Assembly: GCA_039714575.1 (NCBI GenBank) | Contig: JBDLJE010000036.1 | Location: forward strand, 1-23,275 | Reading direction: 5' to 3' | DNA length: 23,275 bases | DNA from: Sulfonitrofixus sp039714575 | GTDB taxonomy: Bacteria > Campylobacterota > Campylobacteria > Campylobacterales > Sulfurimonadaceae | Shown: one piece after another, positions 6,881 to 14,229 of the stretch | How the letters are laid out: each line of letters begins with the position of its first letter | Numbering within the stretch: the first letter of the stretch is position 1 | Position numbers and translations under genes: made by a program | The notes under the pieces: model-generated | Database searches by the model: none | Seen by the model: only the letters and a program-made list of their open reading frames with translations | What the model was told of the DNA's origin: nothing

Positions 6881-9800
6881 ATGAAGTGGTTTGGTATTGC
6901 TCTCTCTATTTTAGTTACACTGACTCTTGTTATCTACACGCTGCTGTTCACCCCGTTTGGAAACGGTATTGTCAAGCCCATTATAGAAAAGAGGCTCAAC
7001 GCCTCACTTCAGATAGAAGCCGTTGTTGAGACCTTTGCACTTGACATGAGCAGTTTTGAACTTAAAATTGCACTGACACCTTCTAACCTTATCACCGCTT
7101 CAGGAACGTATTCGCCTTTTTCACGATCTGTTGATGCTGCCTACACCATTTCTTTTGAGAAGATGAGTGAGCTTGAAGCGCTTTTAGAACGTAAATCTCA
7201 AGGAAAGATCCATGTCAACGGTACGGCAAAAGGTGATACGCTTGAGATGAAAATAGTCGGTGAGAGTGATATCGCCTCTTCGCGGACCCGTTATGATCTT
7301 ACGCTCAAAGAGTTTAACCCTGCAGCGGTCATTGCAACGGTTGATAATGCTCAACTTGATGAACTTTTAGCCCTGGCCGGTGAAAAGGCTTATGCCAATG
7401 CCAATGTATCGCTGCAAACAGAGATCAAAGGTATTGATGTTAAAGATTTTGACGGTGACATTAGCTTCCTGGTCAAAAAAGGCAAGGTAGACACAGCGCT
7501 TATGCGCCGTGACTTTAACATTACACTGCCGCAGACAAAATTTGGAGCCAAGGTCGTATCTAAACTTCAGGGCGACTCGGTAGATTATACAGCTACAGTC
7601 CAGTCTAACCTTCTTACGCTCAGTTCACAAGGCGGACTCATAGTGGCGCCGCTGAGCATGGATCTGAACTATGACTTGAACGTTAAAGAACTTGCTCTGC
7701 TTCGTCCTCTCACCAATGCACCTCTGCGCGGAGCATTTGCAACACAAGGTCACGTTAAAGGAGATGAAGCTGCACTTAACATTTTAGGTACAAGCGATAT
7801 CGCCGGAAGCGACAGCCGTTATGACATCACATTGGCGCATTTTAAACCCTCTAAAGTGCTTGCAACCGTTAAAAATGCCAAACTTTCCAAACTGCTCTAT
7901 CTGGCAGGCGAAAACAAGTATGCTGAGGCAGACGTAAACCTAAATGTGGACCTCTCCGACCTTGACCCGCAAAACCTGCAAGGCAGTGCAAAACTGGACA
8001 TTAGCAAGGGTCGTGTTTTTTCGAAAACAATGAAAAAATCTTACGGTATAGCACTGCCGAAAACTGATTTCAACACCCGGTTCAGTGCTGACTTAAAAGG
8101 CAAAGAGATCGATTATACCCTCACCTTGCTCTCTAATCTAGCGCAGATCAACTCAAAAGGTTCTTTTGAGCCAGCCACCTTGAAAAGTGACATCGCCTAT
8201 GATCTGAACATCAAAGAGCTGGCGCTGTTTAAACCGCTGACGAATGCGCCGCTTCGCGGCCCTTTTGCAACAGCCGGTCAGATCAGAGGCGATAAAAAAG
8301 CGATGCAGGTTCAGGGCAGGTCAGACATCGCTAAAAGTGAGACCACCTATGACCTCGCTTTAAAAGAGATGCAGCCCCATAAACTGCAGGCGCAGGTCAA
8401 AAATGCCCGTTTGGAAAAGCTCATCTTTATGGCAGGGCAACCCAACTTTGCAAAGGGTGAGTTGAATGCTGATATTAAACTAGACGACCTAAACCCTGAC
8501 GACTTGCGAGGCAGTGTTGACGTCACTGTTGCAAAAGCCTCGTTTAACAAGAAAGTACTCAAAAAAGATTACAAGATCGACGTGCCAAAAACTGCATTTA
8601 CCAGCGACATATCGGCAAAACTTGCCGGTAAAGATATTAACTACAAGGCCTCATTTGTTTCAGATCTTGCCAAGATCAATTCAAAAGGGACTGTCCAACC
8701 CAAAACATTGGCAATGGACCTTGATCTAAAGCTTGCGGTCTCCAGACTTGAACTCCTAAAGCCGATCACTAAAGCACCTTTGCGCGGTCCATTGGAACTT
8801 TCGGCTACGGCTAAAGGCGATGAGAAATCATTAAACGTTGAGGGCAAGGGAAAAATTGCCGGAGCAGATGCCGATTTTAATGCTAGACTTGAATCGTTTG
8901 CACCGCGAAGTGTCAAGGCCAAAATAGCCAATATGCAGCTCTCAAAGCTCTTATATATGGTAGAACAGCCGCACTATGCGGACGGGCTCTTGGATGTCGA
9001 TGCCAATATTGATGATGCACGTAATGGAAAACTCTCCGGCAAGATCCTAAGCCGTGTCACTAAAGGCAGGGTGGACACCAAAACGGTTGAAAAAGCATTT
9101 GAGTTTAAAGCGATGCCGAAAACGACATTTACAGTTAAAGCTGTCTCAATACTCTCAAAAAACACCATTGACACCAAGATCGATGTGGACTCAAACCTGG
9201 CAAAACTCAACGTCAAGAAGGCACGCTTTAATGTTGACAAAGCGTCACTGCATGCTGACTACAGGGCAGATATACCGGACCTCGACAAATTGTACTTTGC
9301 GACGCAGCGTCATCTAAAAGGAGCCGTTACTGTAAGCGGTGAACTCTCTAAGGCAAAAGATCTGGACTTTACGGCACATACAAAACTGTTTGGCGGTAAG
9401 ATCGATGCCAGACTTCATAATGACGATCTTCATGCAGACATGACAAAGTTAAATACTCTTGGCATACTGAAAATGGTGATGTATCCTGAGATCTTTGACT
9501 CGGCTCTTAACGGCAAACTCGATTATAATCTTGCTAAAAAGAGCGGAAAGTTCTATGCTAAAACGACAAATGGGCACTTTACAAAAAACCAGATGCTGGA
9601 CTTGGTAAAACAGTACGGCAAAACTGATCTTTATAAAGAGAATTTTGTCTCAACCTTTAAAAGCCGTATAAAAGAAGAAAATATCTATACCGACCTGGAT
9701 ATGCGTTCAAGAAAATCTTCGATCATTGGTAAAAATACCTATCTTAACTCAAAGAGCAGACAGATCGATGCCAAGCTCGATATCAATGCCAATAACAACC

Positions 9801-9934
9801 CTTTGAAAGTAAAGTTAAAAGGGAAGGTCGACAACCCGAAAGTGACTGTTGATGCGTCAAAATTGATAGAGCGTGAAGTCAAAAAAGAGGCAGGTAAGCA
9901 GATGAAAAAGCTGTTTAAAGGACTGTTCAAGTAA
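6881..9934 (+). CDS. AsmA-like envelope protein with 176-residue tandem modules
   Basis: A 1017-residue inner-membrane-anchored periplasmic protein of AsmA/TamB/YhdP character, the class of beta-groove proteins thought to carry phospholipids between the membranes. Residues about 4-25 form a single N-terminal hydrophobic anchor. The rest is a long run of alternating strands with almost no Cys. Residues 109-814 consist of four modules ending in PLRG (281-284, 457-460, 633-636) or HLKG (811-814), 176, 176, 176 and 178 residues long; a partial earlier module (about 50-108) ends in KSQG. Each module carries a YDLTL/DFNAR block, a KLLYLAG block and a SNLAKINSKG block. The C-terminus (GKVDNPKVTVDASKL, then a basic amphipathic tail) is typical of AsmA-like proteins. 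Role in lipid or glycolipid transfer is inference. Confidence 0.8.
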   Translation: MKWFGIALSILVTLTLVIYTLLFTPFGNGIVKPIIEKRLNASLQIEAVVETFALDMSSFELKIALTPSNLITASGTYSPFSRSVDAAYTISFEKMSELEALLERKSQGKIHVNGTAKGDTLEMKIVGESDIASSRTRYDLTLKEFNPAAVIATVDNAQLDELLALAGEKAYANANVSLQTEIKGIDVKDFDGDISFLVKKGKVDTALMRRDFNITLPQTKFGAKVVSKLQGDSVDYTATVQSNLLTLSSQGGLIVAPLSMDLNYDLNVKELALLRPLTNAPLRGAFATQGHVKGDEAALNILGTSDIAGSDSRYDITLAHFKPSKVLATVKNAKLSKLLYLAGENKYAEADVNLNVDLSDLDPQNLQGSAKLDISKGRVFSKTMKKSYGIALPKTDFNTRFSADLKGKEIDYTLTLLSNLAQINSKGSFEPATLKSDIAYDLNIKELALFKPLTNAPLRGPFATAGQIRGDKKAMQVQGRSDIAKSETTYDLALKEMQPHKLQAQVKNARLEKLIFMAGQPNFAKGELNADIKLDDLNPDDLRGSVDVTVAKASFNKKVLKKDYKIDVPKTAFTSDISAKLAGKDINYKASFVSDLAKINSKGTVQPKTLAMDLDLKLAVSRLELLKPITKAPLRGPLELSATAKGDEKSLNVEGKGKIAGADADFNARLESFAPRSVKAKIANMQLSKLLYMVEQPHYADGLLDVDANIDDARNGKLSGKILSRVTKGRVDTKTVEKAFEFKAMPKTTFTVKAVSILSKNTIDTKIDVDSNLAKLNVKKARFNVDKASLHADYRADIPDLDKLYFATQRHLKGAVTVSGELSKAKDLDFTAHTKLFGGKIDARLHNDDLHADMTKLNTLGILKMVMYPEIFDSALNGKLDYNLAKKSGKFYAKTTNGHFTKNQMLDLVKQYGKTDLYKENFVSTFKSRIKEENIYTDLDMRSRKSSIIGKNTYLNSKSRQIDAKLDINANNNPLKVKLKGKVDNPKVTVDASKLIEREVKKEAGKQMKKLFKGLFK
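7205..9322 (+). repeat. Four tandem 528-base coding modules
   Basis: Within the AsmA-like gene, modules span 7205-7732, 7733-8260, 8261-8788 (528 bases each) and 8789-9322 (534 bases). The marker PLRG recurs at residues 281, 457 and 633, an exact spacing of 176, with degenerate equivalents KSQG at 105 and HLKG at 811. Modules 1-3 are the most alike in protein; at DNA level they have drifted, so duplication is not recent. Confidence 0.85.
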
Positions 9935-9944
9935 GAAAACCGTG

Positions 9945-9993
9945 CTGGACTGCCCCATGTTTTCCAACACTTAGCGAAAATGGGTGGGTCTAG
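9945..9993 (+). other. Long imperfect hairpin after the AsmA-like gene
   Basis: Starting 10 bases past the stop, CTGGACT (9945-9951) pairs with GGTCTAG (9987-9993), CCCAT (9954-9958) with ATGGG (9980-9984), and TTTC (9961-9964) with GAAA (9976-9979), leaving an 11-base loop and small internal loops. Two pairs are G-T. No T-run follows, so it is not a classic terminator; it may be a 3' mRNA structure or a decayed repeat. The rest of the 227-base gap is AT-rich and ends in a promoter. Confidence 0.4.
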
Positions 9994-10128
9994 TATGAGT
10001 TCTATTGTGCAGTTTTAATCAAGAGTTGTACTAACGTTTTATTTTAAAGATCGATCTGTTTCTCTTTAATATACAGATAAAAAAACAACTTTACTTTCTC
10101 ATCTTATTTCATTAGAGAAAAATAGTGG

Positions 10129-10134
10129 TATTAT
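10129..10134 (+). promoter_or_regulatory. Candidate -10 box for the unknown-DTW operon
   Basis: TATTAT 28 bases before the ATG at 10162, followed by a GGAG ribosome-binding site at 10151-10154. It would drive the four linked genes that end with the DTW-domain gene at 12479. Confidence 0.4.
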
Positions 10135-10161
10135 TTCGCAATTATTATGTGGAGATGAACC

Positions 10162-10626
10162 ATGAATGAAAATGAGAAACTGATAGAGCAGGCATGTGCT
10201 GTCTGGCACAACTGGTTTGATGACAGTGATGAGCACGACTACTCGGAGAAAGAGCCTTCTGACATTGAGTACTTTATAGGGTGTATGCTCTATAACCAGT
10301 TTGCTTTTGAGAAGGCTATCAGTACCATGCAGACGATGGATATTGGACAAGATTTTCTGGACGCTTCCGGCAATAGCTATAAAGAGGTAAATGCTCTGTT
10401 AAAGCAGTTGGACGTAAAAGACGACCTCGAAGCTATCGACCTTTTGCAAGATCATATTGCCAAGGCGATGAAACGTTACGATGGTGACCGTATGGCGCTT
10501 TACTTAGTGAACCGTTTAGCAGGGCACATCAACACCTTGGAAAACATCTATAGAGGCAAGGTTGACAGACGTGATGTGGACTTTGAGAAGATGGCAAAAA
10601 AATCAGATACATATAAAGGCATATAG
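10162..10626 (+). CDS. Unknown acidic soluble protein
   Basis: Not recognised. 154 residues, acidic N-terminal half (NWFDDSDEHDYSEKEPSDIEYF), predicted mostly helical, no signal peptide or membrane segment. A GGAG ribosome-binding site lies 7 bases before the ATG. The C-terminal part (NRLAGHINTLENIYRGKVDRRDVDFEKMAKK) is a charged helix. It is the first gene of a run in which the next two genes each overlap the preceding stop by one base, so it should be made with the following two unknown proteins. Confidence 0.7.
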   Translation: MNENEKLIEQACAVWHNWFDDSDEHDYSEKEPSDIEYFIGCMLYNQFAFEKAISTMQTMDIGQDFLDASGNSYKEVNALLKQLDVKDDLEAIDLLQDHIAKAMKRYDGDRMALYLVNRLAGHINTLENIYRGKVDRRDVDFEKMAKKSDTYKGI

Positions 10627-11222
10627 TGTTAAGTCCAAATAGCGCACTCCCTAAAAACCTTCAAGACATTATCCCGACACTCTCACTGAGTCAAGCCGTA
10701 CCGCTTGGAAGCGAGAAAGGCGTTCCTTTTTTGATGATCAAACTCTCTGCCGGAAATGAAGAGATAATTGCTGAAGGCGGGATCTCCTGCGAGCTTAAAG
10801 CCTCTATCTTCAATGTCGTTTTTCAAGGTGAAAACGTTGCGCTCTGTTTTGTGCAGTTTCGTCTTAACGGCTCGGACAAACACATCTTTACAGCGGCGTA
10901 TGATCTTAACAATGAGAAACATTATGAGGACTGTTATGCGCTGTTGGCGATGGAGAAGTACGGTCTTCTGATCGTGACTGACAATGCCCATGACTTTATA
11001 CAGTTCAAACCGCAATTCAAGGCTGATTTTGAGCCTCAAGCGATGTTGCATGGGGCAAAAACACTCTGCACAGACTATGAGCCTGGGCTCTTTTTAGAGG
11101 TCTCTTATGCACTCACTTCACAAGCCAGAACCCCGTCTGATCTATGGCTCTTTTTAGAGCAGATGGCACCATTTGAGAAGTCATGGTACGGCTCGATGCA
11201 GCTGGGTGCGACGAAAGTATAA
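10626..11222 (+). CDS. Unknown soluble protein, GTG start
   Basis: Not recognised. 198 residues, alternating strand-like segments (ALCFVQFRLNG, HIFTAAYDLN, YGLLIVTDNAHDFIQF) suggest an alpha/beta fold; no signal peptide or membrane helix. Translation starts at GTG (10626-10628), which shares one base with the upstream TAG; AAGG lies 6 bases before it, supporting this start. Its own stop shares one base with the next ATG (TAATG). The tight coupling implies equal production of the three unknown proteins. Confidence 0.7.
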   Translation: MLSPNSALPKNLQDIIPTLSLSQAVPLGSEKGVPFLMIKLSAGNEEIIAEGGISCELKASIFNVVFQGENVALCFVQFRLNGSDKHIFTAAYDLNNEKHYEDCYALLAMEKYGLLIVTDNAHDFIQFKPQFKADFEPQAMLHGAKTLCTDYEPGLFLEVSYALTSQARTPSDLWLFLEQMAPFEKSWYGSMQLGATKV

Positions 11223-11794
11223 TGGGTCTTTTCTCTAAGCTTTTCGGTGCCAAAAAGCCTGTCGTACAGAACAGCTTTGTCAAGATGCCGATCTTTCACG
11301 AGACAGTGGCTTTTCCGCTGCCTGACGACTGGTCGATAGAACCGGCATTACGAACACTTGATGAGGGCACCTTTGTGCTTGAGTTTGTCGGTGAAGGTCA
11401 GACGAGTGAGCAGTGGCATGACAAGCTGACAGTACAGGGCTTTAACAATGCCAATGATGACATCGACCTGAATGCGCGCAGACTTCTAAAGATGATGCAA
11501 GAGGAGATGGCTTCACTGAACAGAGAGGCTTTCTACAGTGAAGAGCTCTTTTCCGAGACTATCGTCTCAAAGCAGAGATTGGCGGTGGTCATGGGGCTTA
11601 AAGGCCTTCCTGACGATGCAACACAGGCACAGTTTGGACTCTACATGCTTATAGAGGGCGAACATGACATCTATATTGTTCAGCGCTCATGGAAGGGCGC
11701 ACTCAACAAGGATGGTTTCCTTGTACCGAGAGAAGAGCTGAATGCATGGCTGGAAGACTTTAAACAGATCACCTTGACAGAGACCGAGTCGTAG
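11222..11794 (+). CDS. Unknown protein starting MGLFSKLFG
   Basis: Not recognised with confidence. ATG at 11222 overlaps the upstream TAA by one base and gives 190 residues; an in-frame upstream start at 11183 would overlap the preceding gene and was not used. The N-terminus MGLFSKLFGAKKP is a short amphipathic, basic stretch, often seen in proteins that touch the inner membrane. The core (FPLPDDWSIEPA, VLEFVGEGQTSEQWHDKLTVQGF) has the look of a small alpha/beta domain that measures or binds something, but I cannot name it. Last of the three unknowns before the DTW gene. Confidence 0.7.
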   Translation: MGLFSKLFGAKKPVVQNSFVKMPIFHETVAFPLPDDWSIEPALRTLDEGTFVLEFVGEGQTSEQWHDKLTVQGFNNANDDIDLNARRLLKMMQEEMASLNREAFYSEELFSETIVSKQRLAVVMGLKGLPDDATQAQFGLYMLIEGEHDIYIVQRSWKGALNKDGFLVPREELNAWLEDFKQITLTETES

Positions 11795-11798
11795 CCAT

Positions 11799-12479
11799 AT
11801 GGGTGCATCACGGCGAAATGAGGTCGAAGAGGCGAGGCTGAAGTGCTATCGCTGTTACCGCCCGAAAAGCTCTTGTATGTGTAAACATGTCAAGCCTATA
11901 GAGACGAAGACCAAGTTCGTTATCTTAATGCATCCCAAAGAGTTCCAAAAAGTCAAAAACGGCACGGGCCATCTTACCCATCTCTCCCTCACCAACTCTG
12001 AGCTATACATCGGTGTTGACTTTAGGGAGCACAACCATGTCAATGCTCTTATCGATGATACAGATAACCTCTGTTACGTCCTCTATCCGGATGAGAACAG
12101 CCACAACCTCAATGAAAAGAGAATAGAATCTGACGGCAAACAGATCGTCATCTTCATCATCGACGCGACCTGGAGCACGGCGCAAAAACTGCTGAATGTC
12201 TCGACCAACCTGCAAGGCCTGCCCAAGCTGAGTTTCACGCACACCAAAAGCTCGCAGTTTCAGATCAAACAACAGCCGGAAGATCACTTCCTCTCGACTA
12301 TCGAGTCGACCTTGACAATTTTGGAGCTGTTGGATGAGCATAAGATGGAGCGTATAGAGAAAGTGGCGTTTGAGAGCTTCTTAGACCCTTTTAAAGCGAT
12401 GATAAAGTATCAGATAGGGTGTATAGCTGAGTCTAAAAGTGAACATAAAAATGCAGTGCGGTTTAAGAAATATTCTTAA
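11799..12479 (+). CDS. DTW-domain tRNA-uridine aminocarboxypropyltransferase
   Basis: Probable TapT/DTWD-type enzyme that transfers the 3-amino-3-carboxypropyl group from S-adenosylmethionine to a tRNA uridine (acp3U). The 226-residue protein has the N-terminal Cys cluster C-YRC-YRPKSSCMC (Cys16, 19, 26, 28), the MHPKEFQKVKNGTG block (44-57, related to the HP-E--NTG motif), the hallmark DATW (122-125; DTW motif) and the FQIKQQP...STIE block (154-169). It starts 4 bases after the upstream stop and has only a weak ribosome-binding site, so it is probably coupled to the three unknown genes. Whether those contribute to tRNA modification is unknown. Confidence 0.88.
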   Translation: MGASRRNEVEEARLKCYRCYRPKSSCMCKHVKPIETKTKFVILMHPKEFQKVKNGTGHLTHLSLTNSELYIGVDFREHNHVNALIDDTDNLCYVLYPDENSHNLNEKRIESDGKQIVIFIIDATWSTAQKLLNVSTNLQGLPKLSFTHTKSSQFQIKQQPEDHFLSTIESTLTILELLDEHKMERIEKVAFESFLDPFKAMIKYQIGCIAESKSEHKNAVRFKKYS

Positions 12480-12543
12480 CTATATATAAAAAACAATACA
12501 AATAATATATTTTACTAAATTAACGAAACAAAAAAGTAGTAGA

Positions 12544-12589
12544 AATAACTCTATAAACTCTTATTTGACTCTAAAATATGGGAGTTATT
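12544..12589. promoter_or_regulatory. Candidate AbiEi operator: 8-base inverted repeat
   Basis: AATAACTC (12544-12551) is repeated inverted as GAGTTATT (12582-12589), 30 bases apart. Between them ACTC recurs at 12557-12560 and 12568-12571, so four ACTC/GAGT half-sites are spaced 9-14 bases. AbiEi antitoxins of characterised systems repress their own promoter by binding inverted repeats, so this is a reasonable operator. The whole 193-base gap 12480-12672 is AT-rich and otherwise empty. Confidence 0.4.
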
Positions 12590-12657
12590 ATTTATTAATT
12601 TTTTATAAAAAACAACCAGTTGTAAATAAATATCTCCTTCTTATGAAACAATTGTGT

Positions 12658-12663
12658 TATACT
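12658..12663 (+). promoter_or_regulatory. Candidate extended -10 box for the toxin-antitoxin pair
   Basis: TATACT with an upstream TG (TGTTATACT). If used, transcription would begin close to the ATG at 12673, giving a leaderless or nearly leaderless mRNA; that agrees with the absence of any ribosome-binding site there. A different promoter nearer the inverted repeat is possible. Confidence 0.35.
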
Positions 12664-12672
12664 ATGCCTATT

Positions 12673-13164
12673 ATGAATAAGATGCAATCAGAAAATATAT
12701 CATCAATCAATGATCTTTTAAAAAAAATCAAAAGATTAAATAGGCAGAAAATATACTCTTATTCTGTGATTGGAAATATTGGTCCAAAAGAGAGAGCTTA
12801 CATGTCAAGGTTGGCAGATCGTGGAGAGATTGTTAAGCACAGTCGTGGAAAATTTTTTAAATCAGGTAAGTCAGTGTATAAATCTTCAGATAAATCTATA
12901 GCAATTAACAAAACTATGTTTACAAACGACCTGTTCTGGAGTGTTGGTAATGGTGCTGAAGTGAAGGTAGATACTTTGATCACGAGGTATATTGAACTCC
13001 CTAGGTTTAAAGATATCTCCGCCTTGTATCATCTTTTTGGATATAAACGAGTTTTAGCAACGGCACTAAAGCACTTTAAAAGTAGAAACAATGAACGTTA
13101 CATTCTGGTTCGAAAAGAGTTGGAAAAGTGTGCACAATGGAGTCTAAATGACAAACGAAGCTAA
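12673..13164 (+). CDS. AbiEi/DUF6088-like antitoxin
   Basis: Probable antitoxin and autoregulator of an AbiE-type toxin-antitoxin system. The N-terminal part has the winged-helix pattern typical of AbiEi/DUF6088 proteins: a helix (LLKKIKRLNRQKIYS), then VIGNIGPKERAYMSRLADRGEIVKHSRGKFFK with the turn and basic wing. The C-terminal part (DLFWSVGNGAEVKVDTLITRYIELPRF, then LYHLFGYKRVLATAL) fits the antitoxin's second domain. Start is uncertain: in-frame ATGs at 12643, 12664, 12673 and 12679, none with a ribosome-binding site; 12673 (163 residues) is chosen for its place relative to the -10 box. Codons and bases are distinctly AT-rich (15 G/C in 12661-12720). Its stop lies 17 bases inside the toxin gene. 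Confidence 0.75.
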   Translation: MNKMQSENISSINDLLKKIKRLNRQKIYSYSVIGNIGPKERAYMSRLADRGEIVKHSRGKFFKSGKSVYKSSDKSIAINKTMFTNDLFWSVGNGAEVKVDTLITRYIELPRFKDISALYHLFGYKRVLATALKHFKSRNNERYILVRKELEKCAQWSLNDKRS

Positions 13165-13915
13165 AGCACTGTTAGGGCGTATTAAAGATAACCCATTGTT
13201 TCAAGTCGAAGAGGGTCGTTGTCACATCTACTTTGCAGGTGGAACAGCTCTCTCGTATTATTTAGATCATCGTATATCGTATGATTTAGATTTTATATGT
13301 TCAAAAGAGCTGCCTGTAAGTGCTATAACTGCTTTTGCCATTGCTCAAGGTGGTCGTAAAGTTCGTGACCCGAATGAAAGCGCATTTAGAATTCAGCGAG
13401 GCATTGATCTTAATACACGTGTGATGACGTTTGATTTCAGTGGACTTAAAGTGGAGTTCTTCTTTCCGGAAGACGCCATAAGACAAGGTATATTAAGTGT
13501 GGCTCAGCCGCAATTTTATGAAAATGCAACAGCATTACAGATTTTAGATGTAGACACACTTGCTAAGCTTAAGACCTTTGCGCTTTTAGATAGAGAAAAA
13601 AGTAGAGATATGATCGATGCTGCTGTTATGCTCGATCGAGGTATTATCACTGTTGAAACGATTGAGATGTTTTCAGAGTATCATCCAAGAATCAATACTG
13701 ATGCAAAGACACATCTAAATGGTTATCTGTTTAAAGATGATGAATCAATAGACTTTAAAGCAGGGCAAGAGCTTTATAAGATATTTGGAAGACTTTCTCA
13801 AGATAAAAGAGCTGCAATGTCAAAAGAGATGGTGATGCATTATTTTGATAAAGCAGAACAAGATGATTTTGAAGAGAATTTAAAAAAAAGTTTAGCAGTT
13901 AAAAGAAAAAAATAA
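13148..13915 (+). CDS. AbiEii/AbiGii nucleotidyltransferase toxin
   Basis: Toxin half of an AbiE-type system; relatives are nucleotidyltransferases that block growth, in some cases by adding nucleotides to tRNA, and protect against phage. In 255 residues the polymerase-beta-like fold motifs are clear: motif I FAGGTALSYYLDHRISYDLDF with Gly31-Gly32-Thr33, Asp46 and Asp48; a third acidic position in LKVEFFF (Glu103); and motif IV DVDTLAKLKTFALLDREKSRDMID (134-157, Lys140/142, Asp154, Asp157). A GGAG ribosome-binding site lies 5 bases before the ATG, inside the antitoxin gene, and the frames overlap by 17 bases. All catalytic residues look intact, so it should be active. AT-rich composition suggests acquisition by transfer. 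Confidence 0.88.
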   Translation: MTNEAKALLGRIKDNPLFQVEEGRCHIYFAGGTALSYYLDHRISYDLDFICSKELPVSAITAFAIAQGGRKVRDPNESAFRIQRGIDLNTRVMTFDFSGLKVEFFFPEDAIRQGILSVAQPQFYENATALQILDVDTLAKLKTFALLDREKSRDMIDAAVMLDRGIITVETIEMFSEYHPRINTDAKTHLNGYLFKDDESIDFKAGQELYKIFGRLSQDKRAAMSKEMVMHYFDKAEQDDFEENLKKSLAVKRKK

Positions 13916-13975
13916 CTCTTTTGCTGTTGGGGTCGGTGTGAGTGTCATGGGTTTTGCTTTTAACTAATTATTATA

Positions 13976-13996
13976 GTAAAAGCCAAAAGCTTTTAC
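13976..13996. terminator. Bidirectional terminator-like hairpin
   Basis: GTAAAAGC (13976-13983), loop CAAAA, GCTTTTAC (13989-13996): a perfect 8-base stem with A-rich/T-rich flanks, located between the rightward toxin gene and the leftward small gene whose TAA stop (13993-13995) lies in the right arm. It fits a terminator shared by both directions. Confidence 0.6.
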
Positions 13997-14229
13997 AGCT
14001 CCTCTTCGCTCTCATATTCGCCAAAAAGGTCGGAAGCGTCAACCTGCTGTTCCGCCTTTTTAAACTGCTCGTCCTCGACCTTGGCAAACTCCTCTTCGAC
14101 ATACTCTATGAACTCTTCGATATCGATCTCTTCTTTGTAGATATCTTTGTAGTACATACAGATCTTGACAAACTCGTCTGAGACGCCAAAGTCTTTGAGT
14201 CTTTTTTCCAGATCTTGTTCGAGTGACAT
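13993..14229 (-). CDS. Small acidic protein of unknown function
   Basis: Not recognised. 78 residues, strongly acidic and helical (KEEIDIEEFIEYVEEEF, C-terminal EYESEEEL), no signal peptide or membrane segment. A very good AAGGAG ribosome-binding site precedes the ATG at 14229, which follows immediately after the stop of the upstream gene (no gap), so the two are coupled. Normal base composition suggests it belongs to the host side of the toxin-antitoxin insert. Good start signals support it being real. Confidence 0.65.
   Translation of the reverse strand: MSLEQDLEKRLKDFGVSDEFVKICMYYKDIYKEEIDIEEFIEYVEEEFAKVEDEQFKKAEQQVDASDLFGEYESEEEL

Noticed and set aside
7205..9322. Possibility that the 528-base modules are a mobile repeat or CRISPR-like array
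   Set aside because: The modules keep the reading frame, are diverged at DNA level and code for one continuous envelope protein.
12565..12672. N-terminal extension of the antitoxin from TTG at 12565
   Set aside because: It runs through the candidate operator and -10 box, has no ribosome-binding site and adds residues unlike the family.
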